Counted from the stretch's first letter, positions 44,297-54,152 are shown. The stretch: 64,000 bases of DNA from Brevibacterium aurantiacum (GCF_900169065.1 NZ_FXZB01000008.1:96688-160687); one strand, 5' to 3'. Numbers and translations are program-made. Notes: generated by a model from the letters alone, not told the origin.

Positions 44297-45586
44297 TCAG
44301 TCCTCGTCGGAGTAGTCGGTGCGTCGTTCTTCGGCGATGTGGCCGAAGGGTTCCTCGTCATCGTCGAAGTCGTCCCGGTCACCGGAGAACCCCGACGCGG
44401 CCTGCATGTCGGAGAGCCTGGTCAGCAACAGCCCGACAGCCATGCCCACCGCCACCCATAGGGTGATGACCAGCGCAGAGGTCAGCGGAGAGGGCCCGAA
44501 TGCCGACAGCCCCAGTGGCCCCATAGCTCCTCGCGCGAATACGGCAAGGACCTGGAGCACGACGAACAGTTTGACTGCGGCGGTCGCCAGCCCGGCCCAC
44601 GAGGCTCCCATCACCTGGCGGGCATGATCTCGGCCGAGGATGACGCTGAGGACTCCGAGCAGGACGAGCAGCACCGGTGCCGCAGCCGTCCATGCCGGAT
44701 AGTCGCCGACGAGCAGCTGGAGCACAGGCACATGTGGGACCGGCCCCGTTGCGGTGTGGAAGACCGAACTTGAACCTCCGACTCCCACGCTCACACCGGC
44801 GCCTGCGATCCAGGACAGTGTAGCGAACAGGATGCCAGGGGCGAAGAGGATCTGGATGACGAGCAGGCCCACGCCGGCAGACAGGGGTGAACTGTAGACC
44901 TGCAGCGATTCGCTCAGCTCGCTCCACCTCAGCACGATGCCGGCGGCGATGACGAGGACAGCGAGGAACGCCGAACCCCACAGCAGACGCTTGACCAGAT
45001 GACCGCCAGCCGCCCAGACCTCGCTGTCGAGATCCCGAAGTCGCGGAATGTCATCGACTCCGCGCACCCAGAGGAACCCGGCCGCCGAGGCAGACAGCAG
45101 CAGGAGACCGATGCGGAGGAAGCCCAACGGTGTGGGGCTCCCCTCCCCCAGCAGCAAGGTCAATGAGACCATGGGAACGGCATACGCGAGGACGTACGTC
45201 GCCAAGGCGATGCCGACCTGCTTCCACCCCGCGGCGTCCACGATGTCAGCGTCAGCGGATTCCTCTTCGGTGATGCTGGCGACCAGACGCTTGGCGCCTG
45301 CGGCGAAGAAGAACCAGACGCCGAGTGTGACCAGGCTCGGGGCCAATGAGAAGTCGAAGCCTATCGTCGACACGCTCAGCCCGTGGGCGACGCCCCACAG
45401 GGCGAATGCCCACTCCGGGATAATCGAATACGGCAGCTGTGAACCGAGTCCGATGATCCAGAATACGGTGGCGATGACGAAGGCCGCGGGGACGGCGATG
45501 AGGTCGATTCGCAGTGCCTCCAGCAGCCCCAGCAGGACTGGCTGGCGGTGGGTTCGAGGGTGCGGAGAAGTGTGCATCTCTTCCAT
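44297..45586 (-). CDS. DUF6350 integral membrane protein
   Basis: A 429-residue protein with about ten membrane helices, ending in an acidic tail (DRDDFDDDEEPFGHIAEERRTDYSDED). The pattern LLEALRIDLIAVPAAFVIATVFW near the N-terminus and GWAxFALWGVAHGLSVST-like segments fit the DUF6350 family found beside purN in actinobacteria, whose members are sometimes called cell-division PerM-like without strong evidence. ATG 45586 was chosen; ATG 45577 in the same frame is possible. No function can be stated beyond a membrane protein. Confidence 0.8.
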   Translation of the reverse strand: MEEMHTSPHPRTHRQPVLLGLLEALRIDLIAVPAAFVIATVFWIIGLGSQLPYSIIPEWAFALWGVAHGLSVSTIGFDFSLAPSLVTLGVWFFFAAGAKRLVASITEEESADADIVDAAGWKQVGIALATYVLAYAVPMVSLTLLLGEGSPTPLGFLRIGLLLLSASAAGFLWVRGVDDIPRLRDLDSEVWAAGGHLVKRLLWGSAFLAVLVIAAGIVLRWSELSESLQVYSSPLSAGVGLLVIQILFAPGILFATLSWIAGAGVSVGVGGSSSVFHTATGPVPHVPVLQLLVGDYPAWTAAAPVLLVLLGVLSVILGRDHARQVMGASWAGLATAAVKLFVVLQVLAVFARGAMGPLGLSAFGPSPLTSALVITLWVAVGMAVGLLLTRLSDMQAASGFSGDRDDFDDDEEPFGHIAEERRTDYSDED

Positions 45587-45693
45587 TTTCGCTGACTCGG
45601 CACCTGCTTCCCGGTATTGACCACGCGATTCTCTTTAGTGGGAAGTACAATTGCGCCAGGACACGCTTGAAGACACGAAGGATGCATCCAACG

Positions 45694-47364
45694 ATGAGCA
45701 ACGGGAACGACGAACCGAATTTCCCGCCGCCTCCTAAGAACCCTCCCGAGAACAACAGAACGGGATCCGGTGCGGAGACGTCGGCGGACAACACTACTGA
45801 TGATTCGGTGGACACCAGCAGCTCCGGTCCGCAGGCGCCAGCCAGTGGACCCGAACAGGCTCCGTCCTACCGCGACGATCAGGCCCCTCCGTTCACGGCG
45901 AACGATCAGACCAAGAGCAATCAGCCATCCCAGCCGAACCAGCCCGGGCAGTACCAGCCGCCGCGCCCCGAAGTGCAGCAGGCCAGCTCGAATCAGGCCC
46001 CGAATTACAACGGCGGTCAACAGAACGGCGGTCAGCAGCAACCCGGTCACCACCAGGGTGGCGCACCCTACCCGGGTGGTCCGTACCAGCCGGGCTCAGC
46101 ACAGGATTCGTCCTATCAGCCGGCGCCCGGTCAGCCCAGTCAGTACCAGACAGGTCAGCCCGGCCAGTACCAGCCCGGTTCGGGTTCCGCTGCCCCTCGG
46201 ACGGGTTCGGGTCCGGGCCAGTCCCAAGCGATCCCACAGCCGGCGCCGGCTCCCGGGTTCGCCGGCCCTGCGGCCACTGCGACCCGCGCCGATGCCCGCC
46301 CCGAGAAGAAGAAGAGCAGGATGCCTCTCTTCATTGCTCTGGGTTCGGTGGCCCTCGTCATCATTCTCGTCCTTGTCGGGTTCCTCGTCGTCAACACGGT
46401 CAATAAGAACAACTACGGCCCCGATAAAGTTGCCGAAGACTATGTGTCATCGTTGAGCAAGGGCGACTTCGCCGCTGCTGAGAAGATCGCGCCCTCGCCT
46501 CGTCCGGAGGGAACGAATCTGGACCTCCTGTCCAAGGAGTTCACCGACGCGTCCTCGGCGAAGGTCGAGAATGCAAAGGTCGAGTCCTCGAAGGTCGACG
46601 GTGACAAGGGCACAGTCATCGTCTCCTACGATCTCGACGGCTCCAAGTACAACGTCGAGCTGAAGGCGAAGAACGATGGCAAGCAGGATCTGTTCTTCGA
46701 CAAATGGTCACTGACCGGACCTGCGCTCAACGTCATCGCGCTCGACATCCCTGCATCTGATGGCCTCAGCGTCAACGGCAAGGACTACACGGCTCAGGCT
46801 GGCACCACGTCCTTCGCTGTGTATCCGGGCAACTATGACTTTACGATCCCCAAGAGCAAATGGGTCGGTGAAGCCAAGGACACGGCAGCGGTGAACTTCC
46901 CACAGGCCTTCGCCCCAGGTGAAAAACCGACCAACGATGAGGTGTCTCCGATCACGCTCAATCTTGATCTCGCCCCGACGAGCGCCTTCCAGAAGGAAGT
47001 TCAGAAACAGGTCGAGAAGGAGCTCAAGAAGTGCTTCGACAACAAGGACATCAAGCCGAAGTGCAAATTCATCAAGTACGATCCGACAAAGAGCCCAGTC
47101 GCCGGTACCGACAAGAAGCTGGCCGATCTGGCCAAGAAGAACTCCGCCAAGTGGGACATGAAGGACATGCCCAAGGTGGAAGCGAGCTTCGGTTCGGGTG
47201 ACACGACCACCGGTTCGTTCTTCACCAAGAAGCCGGGCAAGTTCGACTTCACTGTGAAGGGCAAGAATCAAGGTCCGTACTATAACGACGATATTCCACT
47301 GTCGGTGTCCGGAAGCGTGAAGATCGACGGAGACAAGCTCTCGGTCGAGTTCTTCGACTTCTGA
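45694..47364 (+). CDS. Membrane-anchored protein with a long disordered Pro/Gln-rich N-terminus
   Basis: A 556-residue protein. Residues 1-205 are disordered and rich in Pro, Gln, Gly, Asn and Ser, with imperfect GQPGQYQPG-type repeats. A KKKSR stop-transfer is followed by one membrane helix (about 208-232), and the remainder is an extracellular Lys-rich domain of about 320 residues starting DKVAEDYVSSLSKGDFAAAEKIA, like DUF4878/NTF2-type domains, and with a Cys pair KKCFDNKDIKPKCKF. A surface-exposed lipid- or wall-interacting protein is likely, function unknown. ATG 45694 was preferred over 45682 on SD spacing (GAAGGA). Confidence 0.8.
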   Translation: MSNGNDEPNFPPPPKNPPENNRTGSGAETSADNTTDDSVDTSSSGPQAPASGPEQAPSYRDDQAPPFTANDQTKSNQPSQPNQPGQYQPPRPEVQQASSNQAPNYNGGQQNGGQQQPGHHQGGAPYPGGPYQPGSAQDSSYQPAPGQPSQYQTGQPGQYQPGSGSAAPRTGSGPGQSQAIPQPAPAPGFAGPAATATRADARPEKKKSRMPLFIALGSVALVIILVLVGFLVVNTVNKNNYGPDKVAEDYVSSLSKGDFAAAEKIAPSPRPEGTNLDLLSKEFTDASSAKVENAKVESSKVDGDKGTVIVSYDLDGSKYNVELKAKNDGKQDLFFDKWSLTGPALNVIALDIPASDGLSVNGKDYTAQAGTTSFAVYPGNYDFTIPKSKWVGEAKDTAAVNFPQAFAPGEKPTNDEVSPITLNLDLAPTSAFQKEVQKQVEKELKKCFDNKDIKPKCKFIKYDPTKSPVAGTDKKLADLAKKNSAKWDMKDMPKVEASFGSGDTTTGSFFTKKPGKFDFTVKGKNQGPYYNDDIPLSVSGSVKIDGDKLSVEFFDF

Positions 47365-47396
47365 TTCGAGTCATCGACGGCGTGCGGCGCTGCCCT

Positions 47397-47407
47397 CGCC
47401 GAGGTGG
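47397..47407 (+). repeat. Intergenic copy of the CGCCGAGGTGG word
   Basis: CGCCGAGGTGG lies in the spacer between the convergent membrane-anchored protein and amidase genes, 27 bp before the perfect palindrome. Confidence 0.6.
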
Positions 47408-47433
47408 TCCCGCCTGAGTGGGAAAGCGTAGTT

Positions 47434-47471
47434 GAGGAGGGCCTGGGTTCTGCAGAACCCAGGCCCTCCTC
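47434..47471. terminator. Perfect 38-bp palindrome, bidirectional terminator
   Basis: Both halves are exactly self-complementary with no loop, centred on CTGCAG. Arms start GAGGAGGGCCTGGG. It sits between convergent genes ending at 47364 and 47484, so each strand would form a long hairpin. There is no T run after it. Confidence 0.8.
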
Positions 47472-47483
47472 ACGTCCTCGCCT

Positions 47484-48884
47484 TCAGTTCATCGCAGCAC
47501 GCACGGGTGCTGGCACATCCGTTGCCTGTTCGAACCAGGACCCGGCCGCCATCACGAGCTCGTCGGCGAAGCGACGACTCGAGATCTGAGCGCCTATGGT
47601 CCGACCGTCATTCGTGTAGCCGGCCAAGACTGTGCCTGCTGGCTGCTCTGACATGTTGTAGGGCATGGTGAAGCCGATGTGTCCCATCGGTTCGTGGACC
47701 CTCGGGTAGGGCATGGGCTGTTCGGCGGGGAATGCTGCGTCGGGTGAGACCGGCGAGATGACCAGGTCGTAGGCTGCTGTGGCTGCCACACTGCGACGTC
47801 TGATCTCCTGCACGCTGTGGTAGCACTCCATGAGCCGCAGTCCCGTGACGTCAGCCCCGCCCTGGGCCCATTGCTGGATGTAGGGCAGGATGAGCGCCTG
47901 TTCCTCCACCGGCAGGGCGCATAAGTCACTCCATGAGCGCACTCGCCAGAACAGGTCCATGTCTCTCAGCAGCCCATCATCGATGAAGGGGTCGACTGTG
48001 TCGACGACGGCTCCGGCTCGTGCGAAACGTTCGGCAGCCTCGGTGATGGCAGACGCGATTTCCGGGTTGACGGGTTCTCCACATCCGGCATCGAGCTGGA
48101 GCCCGATCTTCAGCCCCTTCGGGTCGAAGCTGGGACGGCTGGGAGTCTCTAAAGCAGGTTGAGGCAGGCGGGAGTAGTCACGGTCATCGGGGGCGGAGAT
48201 GATATCCATCGCGGCCTTGACGTCGGGCATCGTCCTGGCCAGTGGCCCGGCGCATCGCCCCATGTACGGGGCGTCGAGCGGGACCCTGCCGAAGCTGGGT
48301 TTGAGGCCGGCCAGTCCCAACCAGGTGCAGGGCAGACGGATCGATCCGCCGATGTCAGAGCCGATGTGGATGGGACCGTATCCGGCAGCGGCGGCGGCAC
48401 CTGCACCTGCGCTCGATCCACCGGTGGTGAGGCTCGGGTCCAGGGGCGAACGGGTGATGCCGTGCAGTGAGGAGACACCGGAGGAGAGCATGCCCCAGTC
48501 GGGCATCGTCGTCGATCCGAGGATGAGCGCACCGGCTTCTTCGAGGCGCTGCGTGATCGGAGCGTCGTGAGTCGACACCGGGACCTTGGCCCAGGCATGA
48601 CCGCCGGGCATCGACACTCCCTTTCGTGCGACGTTCTCTTTGATCGTGACCGGCACCCCGTCCAAGGCCCCCAGGGACCGGCCCTCGCGCCAACGCTGAG
48701 CACTGGCTTCTGCCGCAGCGCGTGAACGTTCGTCGTCCCGATGGTGGAGTGCGTTGATAACGGGTTCGCACTCGTTCATTCTCTCCACGACTGCGGCGAG
48801 GACCTCGAAGGGAGTGAAGTCTCCCGAGGTGTAGCCGCTGGTCATGGCGTCCGCTGTGTGGTCGGCAAGCGTGTTCTGACTCAA
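47484..48884 (-). CDS. Amidase (amidase signature family)
   Basis: A 466-residue amidase with the Ser-cisSer-Lys triad visible: Lys82 in VPVTIKENVA, GGSSAG at 155-160, and nucleophile Ser181 in SDIGGSIRLP. It hydrolyses a C-N amide bond in the cytoplasm; the physiological amide is unknown. The start is a TTG at 48884 preceded by AAAGGACGG. It is the last gene of the peptide ABC importer operon (52 bp after the ATPase gene), so its substrate probably arrives through that importer. Confidence 0.9.
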   Translation of the reverse strand: MSQNTLADHTADAMTSGYTSGDFTPFEVLAAVVERMNECEPVINALHHRDDERSRAAAEASAQRWREGRSLGALDGVPVTIKENVARKGVSMPGGHAWAKVPVSTHDAPITQRLEEAGALILGSTTMPDWGMLSSGVSSLHGITRSPLDPSLTTGGSSAGAGAAAAAGYGPIHIGSDIGGSIRLPCTWLGLAGLKPSFGRVPLDAPYMGRCAGPLARTMPDVKAAMDIISAPDDRDYSRLPQPALETPSRPSFDPKGLKIGLQLDAGCGEPVNPEIASAITEAAERFARAGAVVDTVDPFIDDGLLRDMDLFWRVRSWSDLCALPVEEQALILPYIQQWAQGGADVTGLRLMECYHSVQEIRRRSVAATAAYDLVISPVSPDAAFPAEQPMPYPRVHEPMGHIGFTMPYNMSEQPAGTVLAGYTNDGRTIGAQISSRRFADELVMAAGSWFEQATDVPAPVRAAMN

Positions 48885-48936
48885 GTGCCGTCCTTTCTTC
48901 TATTGCCTCTGCTGAGGAAGTGGCGCAGAGTCGGAT

Positions 48937-50742
48937 TCAGGTGATTGAGGCGAGCGCTCCGGCCAGACTCGGGGTGGCCGCGATGAGCTTGCGGGTGTAG
49001 TCCTCGCGCGGGTTGGCGTAGATGTCTTCGGTCGCCCCGGATTCGACGATGTGCCCGTCCTTCATGACGATGACGTCGGAGCACAGGTGTTTGACCACAC
49101 CCAAATCGTGGGAGACGAAGAGCAGGGTCAGCGCGTAGTCATCGACGAGGTCGGTGAGCAGGTTGAGGACCTGGGAGCGCACGGAGACGTCGAGAGCAGA
49201 GACGGGCTCATCGGCGACAAGGATCTGCGGCCGAGTCACCAGCGCCCGGGCGATCGAGATCCTCTGCCGCTGTCCACCGGAGAATTGGTGCGGGTAGCGT
49301 CGCATGGCCTTCGTATCGAGATCGACGGCCAGCAGCATCTCTTCCACCCTGGCCAGGCGTTCTTCCCGTGCCATACCGCGGGCGGTGAGGGGTTCGGAGA
49401 CGATGTCTTCGACCCGCATACGTGGATCAAGGGAGGCAAAGGGGTCTTGGAAGACGATCTGCAGATCCTCGCGCAGCGACCTCAGAGCCGGTGCGCTCGC
49501 TGACTCCACCCGGATATCGCCGACCCTCACCCGGCCGGAGGTCGGTCGGTCCAATCCGGAGAGGATGGTCAATAGGGTCGATTTCCCCGACCCCGACTCC
49601 CCCACGATTCCCAGGCGCTGTCCGGAAGTGACGCTGAAGCTGATGTCATCGAGTGCGCGAACCGGGGACCGTCGTCGCAGCAGCCCTCGGGAGCGGAAGT
49701 GCTTCGAGACTCCGCTGACGTCGATGAGCGGCGCGGATTCGTCTGCTGCGCCAGTCTCCCTCGCCGAGGCGGACGCGGGGTCTCGCACATCGGCTGGCCC
49801 ACCGGCAGCAGTCGAATCTGCTTTGACCGGCTCCGCCTCGTTGACCGGCTCTGCCTCGTTGGTATGCCCAGGCATCTCGCCCGACCCGGCGCCATCGACC
49901 GGTCCTGCGTATGACAGCGCGGTTTTGAGAGTGAAGAGTTTCCCATGCGCGTCGGTGGCTTCGAGGTCGGAGGAGGCCAGCAGCCCACGGGTGTATTCGT
50001 GCTGGGGATCGGTGAAGATCTGGTGGACGCTGCCGGTCTCGACGATACGCCCGGCGTACATGACGATCACCCGGTCACAGACTCCGGCGACGACGGCCAG
50101 GTCGTGGGTGATGAACAGCAGTCCTGCCTGCACTGCGGCGACGCGTTCGGCGATGAGATCGAGCATGTGCTTCTGCACCGTCACGTCGAGTGCGGTGGTC
50201 GGTTCGTCACAGATGAGCAGCCGTGGCGAGTTCGCCAGGGCGATTGCCAGCATCGCGCGCTGTCGTTGGCCGCCCGACATCTGGTGCGGGTAGGCATAGC
50301 GGGCACTGTCCGGATCGGGCATGTGCACGCTTGTCAGCAGGTCGAGGACTCGTCCGGGAATGTCACCGCGCGCCACCTCACCGTGGATGCGCAGCACCTC
50401 GGCAATCTGGTCGCCGATGCGCATCAGCGGGTTGAGTGCGCTCATCGGCTCCTGGAACACCATGGAGACGAGGTCCGAACGCATCTTGGCGAGGGTCTTC
50501 TCCTTCGCCTCAAGAACATTTCCAGCGAAGCCGTGCAGAGACACAGTGCCCTGGGCTCGCAGCTCTTCGGGCAGCAGTCCCATCACAGACTGCGCGGTCA
50601 GTGACTTCCCCGATCCTGATTCGCCGATGAGCCCGACCCTCTCACCGGGTGCCAGGCTCAGCGACACATCGTGGAGAACAGGCGCCTCGGCGCCCGCTGG
50701 GGTGATGGTGAGGTCACGGACCTCGAGCAGGTTCTCAGCCAT
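48937..50742 (-). CDS. Dual-domain oligopeptide ABC transporter ATPase
   Basis: A 601-residue fusion of two ATPase domains of the Opp/Dpp type. Domain 1 has Walker A GESGSGKS at 40-47, signature MSGGQRQRAMLAIAL and Walker B LLICDEPTTAL; domain 2 repeats GESGSGKSTLL, FSGGQRQRISIARALV and ILVADEPVSAL. A linker of about 60 residues, rich in Pro/Glu/Ala and with an EAEPVNEAEPVK repeat, joins them; the linker contains the CGCCGAGGCGG variant. Single-chain ATPases of this kind (GsiA/YejF-like) energise peptide or glutathione import. It overlaps the permease gene by 8 bp. Confidence 0.92.
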   Translation of the reverse strand: MAENLLEVRDLTITPAGAEAPVLHDVSLSLAPGERVGLIGESGSGKSLTAQSVMGLLPEELRAQGTVSLHGFAGNVLEAKEKTLAKMRSDLVSMVFQEPMSALNPLMRIGDQIAEVLRIHGEVARGDIPGRVLDLLTSVHMPDPDSARYAYPHQMSGGQRQRAMLAIALANSPRLLICDEPTTALDVTVQKHMLDLIAERVAAVQAGLLFITHDLAVVAGVCDRVIVMYAGRIVETGSVHQIFTDPQHEYTRGLLASSDLEATDAHGKLFTLKTALSYAGPVDGAGSGEMPGHTNEAEPVNEAEPVKADSTAAGGPADVRDPASASARETGAADESAPLIDVSGVSKHFRSRGLLRRRSPVRALDDISFSVTSGQRLGIVGESGSGKSTLLTILSGLDRPTSGRVRVGDIRVESASAPALRSLREDLQIVFQDPFASLDPRMRVEDIVSEPLTARGMAREERLARVEEMLLAVDLDTKAMRRYPHQFSGGQRQRISIARALVTRPQILVADEPVSALDVSVRSQVLNLLTDLVDDYALTLLFVSHDLGVVKHLCSDVIVMKDGHIVESGATEDIYANPREDYTRKLIAATPSLAGALASIT

Positions 50743-51637
50743 TGCCGCGGGCCTCCATCTTCGGGTCGAATCGGTCGCGGAGTCCGTCGCCCAGGAGGTT
50801 GAACCCGAGCACGGCGAGGGCGATGAACAGCCCTGGCCACAGCGCAAGTTCGGGCTGGGTGGACAGGAACTGCTGGGATTCCTGCAGCATCCGGCCCCAG
50901 GAGGGCACGGGAGCCTGTGTGCCCAGTCCCAGGAAGGACAGACCCGCCTCGGCGAGGACGGAGATCGCGAACGCCACGGAGGCCTGCACGATGACCATGC
51001 CGGCGATGTTGGGCAGGACGTGGACGATGGCGATCGCCGGGGCACTCCGGTTCGAAGCCTTGGCCGCGCGCACATATTCGGAGCCGAGCACCTGCATCGT
51101 GCCGGAACGGGCGACGCGGGCGAAGCCGGGGATCGCAGCGATTCCCACGGCCACCATGGCCGGCCCGGTGCCGGGTTGGTAGACGGCGGCGAAGACGATC
51201 GCCAGCAGCAGCGCAGGAAAGGCGAGCAGGATGTCGTTGGCGCGCATGATCACCGCGCTCAGCCACACACCCCACGGGTACTGCGCGAAGACCGCGGCGA
51301 TGATGCCGATGGGAGTGCCGATGAGCACGGCGATACCGACGGCCACGATGCCGACCATGAGGGTGATCCGGGCCCCGTACATGATCCAGGTCAGAGTGTC
51401 GCGGCCGAATTTGTCCGTGCCGAACAGGTGCTCGGGGCTCGCTGCCTGCAGCCGTGCGACCGGGTCGACGACGCTGGGATCGTAGGGGGTCCACACGAAG
51501 GACACGAGTGCAAGCGCGACGATGACGAAGATGAGGACGGCACCGATGACCATCGAGGCATTGAGCCTCAGTTTCGTACGTCTGCGACGATCCATTGAGG
51601 TCTCCCCCGCCGAGGTGGTGCTCGGGTTCTCGCTCAT
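50735..51637 (-). CDS. ABC transporter permease (DppC type)
   Basis: A 300-residue permease: a polar N-terminus (MSENPSTTSAGETSMDRRRR) encoded through a CGCCGAGGTGG copy, then six helices and the EAA loop region VRAAKASNRSAPAIAIVHVLPNIA. The N-terminal region has HLFGTDKFGRDTL, the hallmark of the DppC/OppC subfamily. Start ATG 51637 overlaps the stop of the DppB-type gene by 4 bp, and frame upstream is not translated. It pairs with the 51634 permease. Confidence 0.93.
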   Translation of the reverse strand: MSENPSTTSAGETSMDRRRRTKLRLNASMVIGAVLIFVIVALALVSFVWTPYDPSVVDPVARLQAASPEHLFGTDKFGRDTLTWIMYGARITLMVGIVAVGIAVLIGTPIGIIAAVFAQYPWGVWLSAVIMRANDILLAFPALLLAIVFAAVYQPGTGPAMVAVGIAAIPGFARVARSGTMQVLGSEYVRAAKASNRSAPAIAIVHVLPNIAGMVIVQASVAFAISVLAEAGLSFLGLGTQAPVPSWGRMLQESQQFLSTQPELALWPGLFIALAVLGFNLLGDGLRDRFDPKMEARGNG

Positions 51638-52581
51638 GACGCGTTCCTGATCCGGGGGTCGACGATCGGGTACAGCACGTCGACGATGAGGTTGATGATG
51701 AGCACGAGGAAGACGAGGACCATGACGATTCCCTGGACCGAGACGAGGTCGCGGTTGGCTACGGCGCGAACGAGTTCGGAGCCGATGCCGGGGATCACGA
51801 AGATCTGTTCGATGATGACGGCTCCGACGAGGAGTGTTGCCAGCTGAACCCCGGCCACGGTGATGACGGGGATGGCAGCGTTGCGCAGACCATGGACGAA
51901 CAGCGCCTTGGTTCGGGTCAGACCTTTGGCTCGGGCGGTGCGAATGTAGTCCTCGCGCATGACGTCGAGGACCGCCGATCTCACGTACCGGGTGAGGATC
52001 GCGGCCTGGACGAGTGCCAGGGACACGACAGGCAGCACCAGTCGGATGAGGAACCCGCCCAGTCCTTCGACCGGGGCCATCCACCCTTGGGAGGGGAACC
52101 AGCCAAGCGTCAGGGAGAAGACGATGACGAGGATGATGGCCGCGAGGAAGTTCGGCACGGCGATGCCGATCTGGCTCAGCGCGGAGATCGTGACTCCGAT
52201 CCAGTTGCGCTGTTCAAGGGCCGCGAAGGTGCCCAAAGGAACGGCGATGACGATCGCCAGAAAGATCGCGGCGATGACGAGGATGCCCGTGACCTGGACG
52301 CTGCCGACGATGACCGGGGTGATCGCTGCCCCTGTCACATACGAGGTTCCGAAGTCGCCGGTGAGCATGCCCATGACCCAATTGAAGTAGCGGATGAGCG
52401 GCGGCTGGTCGAGTCCGTACTGGGCTTCCAGCGCCGCCACCGCATCAGGCGTGGCGTTCGTTCCCAACGCGACCTGCGCGGCGTTGCCGGGCAGGATGCT
52501 CATGAGCGCGAAGACCACAACCGAGGCGACGATCAGCGCCAGAACGAACTGTATCGCACGGTTGGCCACATAGATGATCAT
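51634..52581 (-). CDS. ABC transporter permease (DppB type)
   Basis: A 315-residue permease with the DppB pattern: an N-terminal helix, LPGNAAQVALGTNATPDAVAALEAQYGLDQPPLIRYF, GDFGTSYVTGAAITPVI, and the EAA loop YIRTARAKGLTRTKALFVHGLRNA. It imports dipeptides or other small amides with its DppC partner and the SBP at 52595. The gene lies 14 bp after the SBP gene. Confidence 0.94.
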   Translation of the reverse strand: MIIYVANRAIQFVLALIVASVVVFALMSILPGNAAQVALGTNATPDAVAALEAQYGLDQPPLIRYFNWVMGMLTGDFGTSYVTGAAITPVIVGSVQVTGILVIAAIFLAIVIAVPLGTFAALEQRNWIGVTISALSQIGIAVPNFLAAIILVIVFSLTLGWFPSQGWMAPVEGLGGFLIRLVLPVVSLALVQAAILTRYVRSAVLDVMREDYIRTARAKGLTRTKALFVHGLRNAAIPVITVAGVQLATLLVGAVIIEQIFVIPGIGSELVRAVANRDLVSVQGIVMVLVFLVLIINLIVDVLYPIVDPRIRNAS

Positions 52582-52594
52582 GGGAGGCGGTACT

Positions 52595-54097
52595 TCAGTT
52601 CCAGCTCAGATCCGCGATCCGGAATGCGTCGTTGACCCTGTTGGCTGGGATTCCGGCGAGGTCGGATTTCGCGATGACGAGGTTCGGGAAGAGGAACAGG
52701 AAGTCCGAGGCTGCGTCTTCGGTGATCGTCTTCGCGATCGTCTTCATCCCTGAGACGTATTCCTCTTCCGTGCCGGTATCGGCTTTCTCGGCGATCTTCT
52801 TGATCTTCGAGTCGTCGTAGCCGATGTAGTAGTCGTTGGAGAAGACGGTGAGGATGTCCCGGGGTTCGGCATGGTTGATGACCGACATGTCGAACTTGTG
52901 TTCGGTGAAGGTCTTGTCCAACCAGACTGCGGGGAATTCCTGAGTTTCGATATCGGCTTTGAGCCCGACCTCTTCCAACTGTGCGGACACGATTTCGGAG
53001 ATGGCCTTCGCGTACGGCAGGTTCGGCACGGTGAAGGCGAACGTCTCCCCCTCGATACCGGCTTCTCTGACGAGATCTTTGGCCTTCTGCGGATCGTAGT
53101 CCCAGACTCCCGTCAGATCCTCGTAGTACGGGTCCGTCGGCGGGACCATTGAGCCGATGAGCTCTCCGTAGCCGGCCCATGCGGTGTCAAGGACTGCCTT
53201 GCGGTCGACGGCATGCATGACCGCCTCCCGGGCCTTTTTGTCTTTGAAGATGCCCTTCGCGTTGTTCATCGAGAGCACGACCTCACCGTTCGTGGTGCCC
53301 GAGATGATCTGGTAGTCGCTGCTCTGGAACTCTCCGGCCAGTTCGGGGGCCTGGAGGTTGGAGACGACGTCGATCTCTCCGGATTTCAGGGCGTTCGAGG
53401 CCGAGACTGCGTCTTGGAAGTATTTGAATTGGACGTTCTTGACGCCGGGTGTCTCACCCCAGTAGTCGTCTCGCGCTGTGAAGTCGATCGACTGTCCGCG
53501 GGTGAACTTCTCGATGGCGAAGGGCCCGGTTCCGATGGCTTCGTTGGCCAGATCATCGGTGCCCTCGGTGTCGAAGACAGCTCCGACGAGGCTGGTGAGG
53601 TTGAACAGCCACGTATTGGACGGCTTCTTGAGAGCGATCTCCACGGTGAGATCGTCGGGGGTCTTGATCGAATCGACAATGTCCATCTTGGACTTCAGTG
53701 CGTTCTTCCAGTCGTTCTGCACCCGTTCATAGGAGAACTTCACGTCTTCGCTCGTGAGATCGGCGCCGTTGGAGAATTTCACGCCCTTCTGCAGATGGAA
53801 GGTGTAGGTCTTGCGGTCATCGGAGACGTCCCAGTCCTCGGCCAGGCCCGGTTGGATCTCGCCCTCACCGTCGACGCGGACGAGGGACTCGTAGACGTTC
53901 TCCATCAGTGCCTCAGGGATGGCGATGCCCGAGGTGGAGGTGAAGTCGAGGTTGACCGGTTCGGCGGTGAACGCGATCGCCATCGAATCCTTCTTGGACT
54001 CGTCGCCGGAGTCCGATGCTCCTGCCGAACAGCCGGTCAGGATCAGGCTCGAGGCAGCCAGGGCTGCCATCCACGTTATGATGCGCGGAGTCTTCAT
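52595..54097 (-). CDS. Peptide/nickel-type ABC substrate-binding lipoprotein (SBP family 5)
   Basis: A 500-residue lipoprotein: signal IITWMAALAASSLILTGCSAG with lipobox Cys at about 22, then SBP-5 signatures LVRVDGEGEIQPGLAEDWDVSDDRKTYTFHLQKGVKFSNG and VPPTDPYYEDLTG. It binds the imported peptide or amide outside the membrane. It is the first gene of the operon. ATG 54097 has the SD GGGAGAG; frame upstream is unlikely coding. A 14-bp GC palindrome lies at 54153-54166 in the probable promoter area. Confidence 0.94.
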   Translation of the reverse strand: MKTPRIITWMAALAASSLILTGCSAGASDSGDESKKDSMAIAFTAEPVNLDFTSTSGIAIPEALMENVYESLVRVDGEGEIQPGLAEDWDVSDDRKTYTFHLQKGVKFSNGADLTSEDVKFSYERVQNDWKNALKSKMDIVDSIKTPDDLTVEIALKKPSNTWLFNLTSLVGAVFDTEGTDDLANEAIGTGPFAIEKFTRGQSIDFTARDDYWGETPGVKNVQFKYFQDAVSASNALKSGEIDVVSNLQAPELAGEFQSSDYQIISGTTNGEVVLSMNNAKGIFKDKKAREAVMHAVDRKAVLDTAWAGYGELIGSMVPPTDPYYEDLTGVWDYDPQKAKDLVREAGIEGETFAFTVPNLPYAKAISEIVSAQLEEVGLKADIETQEFPAVWLDKTFTEHKFDMSVINHAEPRDILTVFSNDYYIGYDDSKIKKIAEKADTGTEEEYVSGMKTIAKTITEDAASDFLFLFPNLVIAKSDLAGIPANRVNDAFRIADLSWN

Positions 54098-54152
54098 CGC
54101 TCTCCCATTTTCACGAACCGACGGTGGTTCATTCGTCTTCTCTGACCAGACT

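Noticed and set aside
48937..51075. The longer frame of the dual ATPase (712 codons).
   Set aside because: The extra N-terminus overlaps the permease gene in another frame; ATG 50742 matches the family start.
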